Shown here: piece by piece, positions 53,518 through 59,839 of the stretch
Layout of the letters: each line of letters opens with the position of its first letter
How positions within the stretch are numbered: the stretch's first letter is position 1
DNA from: Bacteroidota bacterium
Lineage (GTDB): Bacteria > Bacteroidota > Bacteroidia > Flavobacteriales > Flavobacteriaceae
Direction of reading: 5' to 3'
Assembly: GCA_947450355.1 (NCBI GenBank)
Contig: CANFVB010000002.1
Span: forward strand, 1 to 59,839
Length of the DNA stretch: 59,839 bases
Made by a program: the position numbers and the translations under genes
Notes under the pieces: model-generated
The model's database searches: none
Told to the model about the DNA's origin: nothing
The model's input: the letters and a program-made list of their open reading frames with translations, nothing else

Positions 53518-54678
53518 TTAATCAATTTTTATAACCGTTCCTTTATCATTACTATTGTTGCTGCCAATCATAAAAAAAGTATTTTTAGGAATAATTTTAA
53601 AGGTAAAACCTTGATTTTTATTCACTTCTAAAAAAGAAATGATTTCCTTGAACGATAAATTAGTATTGTCTAATAGGATTTCTATTTGCTTTTTATTTAA
53701 AATACTAAGCGAAAATAATGTATTTCCTTCAATTTTTGATTGCCAATGTATTTTTTTATGCAACAGCAATTCTAATTTATTTTTCAGATTTTCATCTTTT
53801 GAGAATAAAACATATTCCTCGGCTTGCAAAGGTTTTAGTTTGCTTTGATTTTTCTTTACCAATGCAAAAAAGAAAGCACCAATTTTCATAAAAACATCAA
53901 ATATTAAGGAACTTTTAAAATGTTTTTTATAGAAAAATTGCATTGCTTCCCGAAAGCGTTTCATATACAATCCGTCTTTTACAGTACTTTCGCCTTTGTA
54001 ATGAATTACGGTTGTTTCGTGATAATAGTAATTTGATTTTCCTTTTTTCAATGTCCTATACGACAAGTCAATATCGTCAGAATACATAAAACAATTTTCG
54101 TCAAAACCACCAATTTCGAGATACAAATCCCGTTTCATAACCATAAAAGCACCAACAAGAATATCGACTTTTCCAGTTTCATTTTCCGATAAATGTTGGG
54201 CATAATACCGATTAAAAAGAGTTGTTTTTGGTAATAATTTATATAATCCAAAAATTTTGGTAAATGCCACAAATGGTGTTGGAACGCCACGTTTGCTTTC
54301 TGGTAGAAAATTCCCAGTTCCGTCTATGAGTTTGCAACCTACAATTCCGATATTTGTTTGTTTTTCAGAAAATGCGAGAATCTTTTTAAACGTATCTTCG
54401 GAAACAACTGTATCAGGATTTAAAATGCAAATATAATCGCCTTTGGCTTGTGCTACTCCGATGTTATTTCCTTTTGGAAAACCAGAATTCGCAGTGTTTT
54501 CAATGAGTTTCACGTTTGGAAAACGAGATTTCATCATTTCGCAACTATCATCCGATGAATTATTATCGACAACAATGATTTCGCCATCAATGTTTGAAAG
54601 CGCTTCTTGAACACTTGTCACACATTGCTCCAAAAAGTAGCGCACGTTATAGTTAAGGATAATTACGGATAATTGCAT
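53518..54678 (-). CDS. Glycosyltransferase family 2 protein
   Basis: This 386-aa GT-A enzyme begins MQLSVIILNYNVRYFLEQCVTSVQEALSNIDGEIIVVDNNSSDDSCEMM. KGDYICILNPDTVVSEDTF is near residue 90, VDILVGAFMVMKRDLYLEIGGFDENCFMYSDDIDLSYRTLKKG near 172-214, and YHETTVIHYKGEST after that. The family includes rhamnosyl- and other transferases acting on surface glycans. The C-terminal 110 residues are unusual and unrecognised. It is not part of the locus at 15-24 kb. A full promoter sits at the start codon, predicting a leaderless mRNA. Confidence 0.88.
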   Translation of the reverse strand: MQLSVIILNYNVRYFLEQCVTSVQEALSNIDGEIIVVDNNSSDDSCEMMKSRFPNVKLIENTANSGFPKGNNIGVAQAKGDYICILNPDTVVSEDTFKKILAFSEKQTNIGIVGCKLIDGTGNFLPESKRGVPTPFVAFTKIFGLYKLLPKTTLFNRYYAQHLSENETGKVDILVGAFMVMKRDLYLEIGGFDENCFMYSDDIDLSYRTLKKGKSNYYYHETTVIHYKGESTVKDGLYMKRFREAMQFFYKKHFKSSLIFDVFMKIGAFFFALVKKNQSKLKPLQAEEYVLFSKDENLKNKLELLLHKKIHWQSKIEGNTLFSLSILNKKQIEILLDNTNLSFKEIISFLEVNKNQGFTFKIIPKNTFFMIGSNNSNDKGTVIKID

Positions 54679-54682
54679 TTGA

Positions 54683-54712
54683 CAAATATAAATAGAAAAT
54701 TTATCAATTCAA
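54683..54712 (-). promoter_or_regulatory. Consensus promoter at the start of the GT2 gene
   Basis: Read on the minus strand: TTG (54712-54710), 19-bp spacer, TATATTTG (54690-54683). The start codon ATG is at 54678, only 4 bases beyond the -7 box. Confidence 0.7.
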
Positions 54713-54788
54713 TACGTTCTATTTGGCATAATATAAATAATATAAAATGATTCTAATCATCAATTAAATCAAATTATTCCAAGAATTC

Positions 54789-54889
54789 CGCATGAAGGGT
54801 GGCAGCGGAAATCCTCTGTGGAACGAAGTGGAACAGAGATTGCAGCGAACGACCTGACCCGAAGTTTTTACGTAGGGGCATGCCCAAAT
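54789..54889. ncRNA. Structured GC-richer intergenic element, flavo-1-like candidate
   Basis: The spacer between the GT2 and TonB-receptor genes contains GGCAGCGGAAATCCTCTGTG, a CTCTGT/ACAGAG hairpin (54814-54819 with 54833-54838), GATTGCAGCGAACGACCTGACCCG and the palindrome GGGCATGCCC (54876-54885). The frame AAATCC, hairpin, GATTG...CAGC resembles the element at 32371-32466 with a different stem. It is probably a member of a repeated structured family. The strand and function are uncertain. Confidence 0.4.
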
Positions 54890-54973
54890 AAAAAAATTCT
54901 TAACGATAGATTAACAATTTAAAAGTGAGGATTTACTGATAATTTCATCAATTTTGCAAATCAATTTTATTCT

Positions 54974-57349
54974 ATGATTTCAAAGAAAATTATTACTGTG
55001 TTGACGCTGCTTTTTTTGGTGGTTTTTAGCAGTTTCTCCCAAGAAAAAGTTACGCTTAGCGGTGTTGTTTCTGCTGCAAATAGTAATGAAACTATAATTG
55101 GCGTAAATGTGGTTATCCCTGCAATACCAGCCTATACCACTACCAATGAATACGGTTTTTATTCCATAACTATTCCAAAAGGAAGCTATAAAATCGCTGT
55201 TAGTTCAATCGGTTTTCAAACCAAAGAAGTTACGCTGGATTTAACCAAAAACACCAATTACAATATTTCATTATCCGAAAGCGGTGAAGAATTACAAGAG
55301 GTTATCATCACCGAAAAAAAGACTACAAACACGCAAAAAGCAGAAATGAGTGTGAATAAACTCTCGATTGCAACCATAAAAAAAATGCCTGTAGTTTTGG
55401 GTGAAGTAGATGTTTTAAAATCAATTTTATTGCTTCCAGGGGTAACAAATGCTGGTGAAGGCGCATCTGGATTCAATGTTCGAGGCGGTGGCGCAGACCA
55501 AAATTTAATACTTTTGGACGAAGCTACGATTTTTAATTCGTCACACGTATTTGGATTTTTCTCGGTTTTCAATCCTGATGCCATTAAAGATTTAAAATTA
55601 TATAAAGGAGGAATTCCTTCTCGTTTTGGCGGAAGAGCAAGTTCGGTTTTAGAAATTTATCAAAAAGATGGGAACTCGAAAAATTATCATATCAATGGTG
55701 GAATTGGATTAATTTCAAGTCGCCTTTTAGTTGAAGGACCACTTGTTAAAGACAAAGGTTCGTTCATAATTGCGGGGCGAGGTTCTTATGCGCATTTGTT
55801 TTTAAAACTTACAGATAACAAAAATTCCGCTTATTTTTATGATTTAAATACCAAACTGAATTACAAACTCAACAAAAATAATAGTTTATTTGTATCTGGA
55901 TATTTTGGTCGTGACGTGTTTAATCTAGCAGGAAGTTTTACAAATATTTATGGAAATGCAACTTCAAATTTGAGATGGAATCACTTATTTTCCGACAAAT
56001 TATTCTCTAATCTTTCCTTGATTTATAGTGATTATTATTATGGTTTACAATTGGATTTTGTAGGTTTCAAATACGATTCAGGAATTAAAAACTATAATTT
56101 GAAATATGATTTTAAAAACTATGTTTCCGATAAAATCAAATTGAATTATGGAATCAATGCTATTTACTACGATTTCAATCCTGGTTCCATAAGCCCGACA
56201 ACTGCTGAATCTGGGATTAATTACAAGCAATTAGAAAAAAAATATGCGTTTGAACCTTCCATTTATCTTGAAGCGGAACATAAAATTACCGATAAATTAG
56301 AATTAATGTACGGTTTGCGATACAGTCAATTTTATAGATTGGGTGCGTCAACAGTAAATATTTATGAAAATAATGAAGCCGTAACGTTCAATAATGATTT
56401 GAAAATTTATGAAAAAGGAATCCCGATTGGAACTAAATATTACAACAATAACAAGGTAATTGCTTCATTCGATAATTTTGAGCCACGGTTTTCAGCTTCC
56501 TATTCATTGGATAAAAATCAATCTATAAAAGCGAGTTACAACCGAATGACGCAGTATTTACAATTGATTTCCAATACATCCTCACCTACTCCATTGGATG
56601 TTTGGACGCCAAGTGATTCTTTTATTAAACCACAAATTGCCGATCAAGTTGCGTTAGGATATTTCAAGAATTTCAATGATGATGCGTATTCTCTTGAAGT
56701 TGAAACATTCTACAAAAAAGTAAAAAACAGAATTAATTATATTGACGGAGCCAATTTAATTGCCAACGAAGCATTGGAACAAATAATTTTAAACGGACAA
56801 TTGAGAGCCTACGGATTAGAGGTTTTGTTGCGAAAAAATACAGGTAAACTAAACGGCTGGATTGCCTACACACTTTCTCGTTCCGAACAACAAACTCCTG
56901 GAAGAACTGCCAATGAAATAGGGATAAATAATGGAAATTGGTATAAATCCACCTATGATAAATTACACAATATTGCCGTTACAGGAAGTTACAATTGGAA
57001 TGAAAAATGGTCGTTTGGCGCTAATTTCACCTTACAAACTGGCCAACCCGTAACGTATCCAAACGGGCAATACCAATACCAAGGAATTACCGTTCCGAGT
57101 TACGGCTTACGCAATGAAAATAAATTGCCAACCTACCACCATTTAGATATTTCGGCAACTTACACTCCAAAACCTCTGAAGAAAAAAGGGTGGCAAGGAG
57201 AATGGGTTTTCAGTGTTTACAACCTCTACAACCGACAAAATGCAGCTTCTATAAGTTTCCGACAAAATCAAATATCAGGAAGTAATGAGGCGGTTCGGTT
57301 TTCAGTTTTTGGTGTTGTTCCCGCAGTGAGTTATAATTTTAAATTCTAA
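54974..57349 (+). CDS. TonB-dependent receptor with carboxypeptidase-regulatory-like N-terminal domain
   Basis: The 791-aa outer-membrane transporter has a signal peptide (MISKKIITVLTLLFLVVFSSFSQ). A CarboxypepD_reg-like domain (KVTLSGVVSAANSNETIIGVNVVIPAIPAYTTTNEYGFYSI, residues 25-110) and a plug (SILLLPGVTNAGEGASGFNVRGGGADQNLILLDEATIFNSSHVFGFFSVF, about 150-230) follow. The barrel ends in RFSVFGVVPAVSYNFKF. The next gene, 4 bases on, encodes a DUF4249 lipoprotein, a frequent partner. The pair probably takes up a TonB-dependent nutrient, perhaps an iron complex. The substrate is not identifiable and it is not the SusC type. Confidence 0.92.
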   Translation: MISKKIITVLTLLFLVVFSSFSQEKVTLSGVVSAANSNETIIGVNVVIPAIPAYTTTNEYGFYSITIPKGSYKIAVSSIGFQTKEVTLDLTKNTNYNISLSESGEELQEVIITEKKTTNTQKAEMSVNKLSIATIKKMPVVLGEVDVLKSILLLPGVTNAGEGASGFNVRGGGADQNLILLDEATIFNSSHVFGFFSVFNPDAIKDLKLYKGGIPSRFGGRASSVLEIYQKDGNSKNYHINGGIGLISSRLLVEGPLVKDKGSFIIAGRGSYAHLFLKLTDNKNSAYFYDLNTKLNYKLNKNNSLFVSGYFGRDVFNLAGSFTNIYGNATSNLRWNHLFSDKLFSNLSLIYSDYYYGLQLDFVGFKYDSGIKNYNLKYDFKNYVSDKIKLNYGINAIYYDFNPGSISPTTAESGINYKQLEKKYAFEPSIYLEAEHKITDKLELMYGLRYSQFYRLGASTVNIYENNEAVTFNNDLKIYEKGIPIGTKYYNNNKVIASFDNFEPRFSASYSLDKNQSIKASYNRMTQYLQLISNTSSPTPLDVWTPSDSFIKPQIADQVALGYFKNFNDDAYSLEVETFYKKVKNRINYIDGANLIANEALEQIILNGQLRAYGLEVLLRKNTGKLNGWIAYTLSRSEQQTPGRTANEIGINNGNWYKSTYDKLHNIAVTGSYNWNEKWSFGANFTLQTGQPVTYPNGQYQYQGITVPSYGLRNENKLPTYHHLDISATYTPKPLKKKGWQGEWVFSVYNLYNRQNAASISFRQNQISGSNEAVRFSVFGVVPAVSYNFKF

Positions 57350-57353
57350 GACT

Positions 57354-58175
57354 ATGAAAAAACTACAACTGTTTTTCCTTGTAATACTAACTATTTTAGT
57401 TGCAAGTTGCGAAAAAGTAATCGATGTTGATTTGAATACAATGGCACCAAAATTAGTAATTGATGCCACTATAAAATGGCAAAAAGGTACACTTGGAAAC
57501 GAGCAAACCATCAATTTATCAACGACAACTTCCTATTATAGCGATCAAATTCCAACAGTTTCCGGCGCAACTATTTATATTACTGACGCTGCAAATAATG
57601 TCTTCAATTTTGTAGAAACCGCTGGAACTGGAAGTTATATTTGTACTAATTTTACTCCCGTTTTAAATGGAAACTACATTCTAACTGTACATTTAAATGG
57701 GGAAACTTATTCTGCAACCGAAACTTTAAAATCAGTTCCACCAATTGATTTTATTGCACAAAAAGACAATACAGGGTTTTCAGGAAAAGACACCGAAATA
57801 AAGACTTTTTACACTGATAATGGTGCTACAAATGATTATTATTTGTTTAAATTCAAACCAAGCTTTTCCGTAATTCCAATTTATTTTTCTCAAGAAGACC
57901 GCAATTTTCAAGGCAATCAAATATTTGGTTTATTCCGAAGTGACAAATTAAAATCAGGACAAAACTTTGATGTTACTCTTTCTGGAATTTCAAAACAGTA
58001 TTTTAATTATATGCGAATTTTGGTTAGTATCGCTGGGAATAGTAGCGGAAGTCCTTTTCAATCACCGTCTGCAACTGTGCGTGGAAACATCATTAACACT
58101 TCAGCAGAAGCAAATTATCCTCTTGGATATTTCAGTTTGTCGGAACAAGATAGTAGAAATTATATTGTGAATTAG
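57354..58175 (+). CDS. DUF4249 family lipoprotein
   Basis: The 273-aa protein has a lipobox (FLVILTILVASCEKVIDVDLNT, Cys20) followed by the DUF4249 opening KLVIDATIKWQKGTLGNEQTINLSTTTSYYSDQIPTVSGATIYITDAANNVFNF. The C-terminal YPLGYFSLSEQDSRNYIVN is also typical. These proteins accompany TonB receptors in Bacteroidota and probably cap or assist them at the cell surface. It is co-transcribed with the receptor, 4 bases downstream. Confidence 0.9.
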   Translation: MKKLQLFFLVILTILVASCEKVIDVDLNTMAPKLVIDATIKWQKGTLGNEQTINLSTTTSYYSDQIPTVSGATIYITDAANNVFNFVETAGTGSYICTNFTPVLNGNYILTVHLNGETYSATETLKSVPPIDFIAQKDNTGFSGKDTEIKTFYTDNGATNDYYLFKFKPSFSVIPIYFSQEDRNFQGNQIFGLFRSDKLKSGQNFDVTLSGISKQYFNYMRILVSIAGNSSGSPFQSPSATVRGNIINTSAEANYPLGYFSLSEQDSRNYIVN

Positions 58176-58292
58176 TTGTTGCTTTTGCCGTTCCTAATAT
58201 CTATAATTCTATAACAAACAAAACACTAAATTATATTGACTATATAATTTGTTAACCGATGCTATTTTAATATTACACCGTTGGAATTTTAT

Positions 58293-58380
58293 AAATGATG
58301 TATGGCTTTTAATAAAAAGATGTACGGCAATTACATAAAAGATGTACGGCAATTACATAAAAGATGCACGTGTTTATCAT
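58293..58380. repeat. Tandem array, four units of 22 bp
   Basis: Units at 58315-58336 and 58337-58358 are identical (AAAAGATGTACGGCAATTACAT). Diverged units stand before (58293-58314) and after (58359-58380). The array lies in the 308-base gap between the convergent DUF4249 and TlpA-like genes. The same gap holds a 9-bp AT-only hairpin at 58228-58250 that may be a weak terminator. Confidence 0.8.
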
Positions 58381-58483
58381 TATTCGTACTGATAAAAAAA
58401 AATTATAGAATGGAACATGGTGCTTAGTCTGCTTTTGTTCAATGAACAATATTAAAGCAAAAAAAATCAAGCTTATTCGTTTA

Positions 58484-59839
58484 TCATTTGTTAGATTGAA
58501 AATTTTCAAAATAGCGACCCAATTCATCAAAAGAATCAAATTTGGCTATTATTTTTTTATTATTATCAAGTGTAATAAATGTTGGAGTTGCTACTACATT
58601 GAATTCTTTTACTGTTGCTCCTGACCATTTTTTATAATCACAATGGTGTATTAAATTAGTAAAGTTTTTTATTGTTTGTTCATAAAGTAGTTTATCATCA
58701 TCCAAACTAATTGCAAGCACTTTACTGTTTTTATTTGATTTAACCCATTCATTTAATTTTGGCATTATTTCCATACAATGTGGGCACCAAGAAGCCCAAA
58801 AAACCAAAATTATAATTGGAGATTTTATTTTATAAAGTTCTTGAACTTTGTTTTGGTCATCAATCCAATTAATATTTGGGGCAAGACTTCCTCTTTTTAT
58901 TTTATTATAACCTTCTAATCGGCTTTCATAATCTGATTTTCCTATTGTAGAATTAGAACATTGTTCTAACAATTTTTGATATTTTAAATCCAAATACTGC
59001 AATACTTTTTCATTTCCGATTTCTTTAAATCCTAATTGCAAATATTTTAAAGCAAACTGTTTCATCACTTCATTCTTACCAAATTTATCTAGGATTATAT
59101 CAACACTTTTGATAAAACCTGAATTCATTTCATTTTCATCAAAATGCATTTTGGGATTCATATAATAACTTAGATAGTCAAGTATGTGATTGGTGTATAA
59201 TGGCGTATTTATTAATTCTGGTTCATTGGTATTTATTAAATCCCAATAATGCTCTTTTCGTTCATAGTCTTGAATTTTTACATCGTCATTTGAATTTACA
59301 AAATAGAAAGGATTATTTTTTATCATAATTCCAGACAAAGACGTGGCGTTTTCGGTTGTAAATTTTGTAAAATTAGTCGTGTAAATTAGCTTTTCGGAGT
59401 CAATAGCGGTGTGAATTTGCTTTACAATTGTATCTATACTATTTGGATATACTGGAATGAATTGTTGCAAAACTGATATTTTTTGAATTTGAGATTGACT
59501 TTCTTTTAAATAGGAATACCATTTTCTATTTTCCTCAGATTTTATAAAAACAATTGATTCTGATGGATTACTTACTACTAATTCAAAATTAATTTCTTTT
59601 TCTTTTCCATCAATAATTATATCTACATAACCGTTTTCATTACTTTGACTGTATTGAAATCGATATATTCCTACTTCGATTGTAGGGGGAAATTTAAAAT
59701 TAAACACTTCCTTATTTATTGGAACTGCAGCATAATCTTTCAAACCAATCTCAAATTTTTTAACAACAACTTTTGCAAATTGAGTGTTTCCTATGAGTCG
59801 TCCAGTTATGCAAATACTATCCTTTTTTTGAGCAATAGC
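58484..59839 (-). CDS. TlpA-like thioredoxin-fold protein with N-terminal beta domain (5' end outside the window)
   Basis: The open frame continues past the ORF-track start (a TTG at 59743) to the window edge at 59839. It reads AIAQKKDSICITGRLIGNTQFAKVVVKKFEIGLKDYAAVP, where AIAQ looks like a signal-peptide cleavage site. Only the signal peptide is therefore missing. About 300 residues of DUF4369-like and helical sequence precede the thioredoxin domain (APNINWIDDQNKVQELYKIKSPIIILVFWASWCPHCMEIMPKLNEW). The redox pair is Cys-Pro-His-Cys, and ATPTFITLDNNKKIIAKF carries the cis-Pro. Such envelope proteins reduce disulfides in the periplasm; the partner is unknown. Confidence 0.85.
   Translation of the reverse strand, partial: AIAQKKDSICITGRLIGNTQFAKVVVKKFEIGLKDYAAVPINKEVFNFKFPPTIEVGIYRFQYSQSNENGYVDIIIDGKEKEINFELVVSNPSESIVFIKSEENRKWYSYLKESQSQIQKISVLQQFIPVYPNSIDTIVKQIHTAIDSEKLIYTTNFTKFTTENATSLSGIMIKNNPFYFVNSNDDVKIQDYERKEHYWDLINTNEPELINTPLYTNHILDYLSYYMNPKMHFDENEMNSGFIKSVDIILDKFGKNEVMKQFALKYLQLGFKEIGNEKVLQYLDLKYQKLLEQCSNSTIGKSDYESRLEGYNKIKRGSLAPNINWIDDQNKVQELYKIKSPIIILVFWASWCPHCMEIMPKLNEWVKSNKNSKVLAISLDDDKLLYEQTIKNFTNLIHHCDYKKWSGATVKEFNVVATPTFITLDNNKKIIAKFDSFDELGRYFENFQSNK

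Noticed and set aside
58442-58624. 60-aa plus-strand ORF near the TlpA-like gene
   Set aside because: It mostly overlaps the antisense strand of the thioredoxin domain and is Lys/Ile/Phe-rich noise.

Overview
The window reads as chromosomal DNA of a Flavobacteriaceae bacterium, most likely Flavobacterium or a close relative. The evidence is AT-rich sequence, TATATTTG-type (TAnnTTTG) promoter boxes, a gliding-motility/type IX secretion C-terminal domain, TonB receptor plus DUF4249 and DUF4252 families, a fused SecDF, and runs of core genes such as gyrB - unknown - mdh - secDF. No rRNA, tRNA, CRISPR array or intact transposase was seen.

Layout. (1) 1-6 kb: a large periplasmic TPR protein, a stand-alone four-helix-bundle (23S rRNA intervening-sequence type) gene inside inverted repeats, a TonB-receptor-like beta-barrel protein and a Gre-like small protein. 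(2) 6-15 kb: asnB, gyrB, an unknown exported protein, mdh and secDF, with clear terminators. (3) 15-24.6 kb: a surface-polysaccharide locus. It holds glycosyltransferases, a Wzx-type flippase, an acyltransferase, a 3,4-ketoisomerase and PLP aminotransferase pair for a dTDP-3-amino-3,6-dideoxyhexose, and a FemAB/GNAT-like protein. Each flank carries an unrelated hairpin with perfect 20-bp outer arms. (4) 24.6-26.3 kb: accessory debris, with a 21-bp tandem array, a frameshifted gene, a frameshifted GIY-YIG gene and REP-like repeats. (5) 26.3-42.5 kb: mostly minus-strand housekeeping genes (RluA-type synthase, a second four-helix-bundle element, panB, sdaA, aroE, TPR, class III aminotransferase, PD-(D/E)XK nuclease-like gene, OstA-like, nhaA, purA, fur, RSH, SpoU methyltransferase). 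(6) 42.5-49.6 kb: a gliding/T9SS-type secreted protein, a diverged RluA 3' fragment, rimO and several unrecognised exported proteins among repeat-rich spacers. (7) 49.7-59.8 kb: a second 21-bp array abutting the promoter of an ECF sigma/membrane protein/DUF4252 operon, a 2-oxoacid dehydrogenase E2, a glycosyltransferase, a TonB receptor/DUF4249 pair and a TlpA-like thioredoxin cut by the window edge.

The most interesting theme is repeat DNA being co-opted at gene boundaries. Both four-helix-bundle genes sit in the loop between inverted repeats, like free-standing versions of 23S rRNA intervening sequences. One arm of the first element has become the in-frame signal peptide of the next gene. 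Four copies of a GC-rich palindrome lie in frame, in both orientations, inside the linkers of the E2 gene. Three arrays with 21-22 bp periodicity (two helical turns) lie between genes, one contributing the -33 element of a sigma-factor promoter. All positions and counts were read by eye from the supplied sequence; no database search was run.
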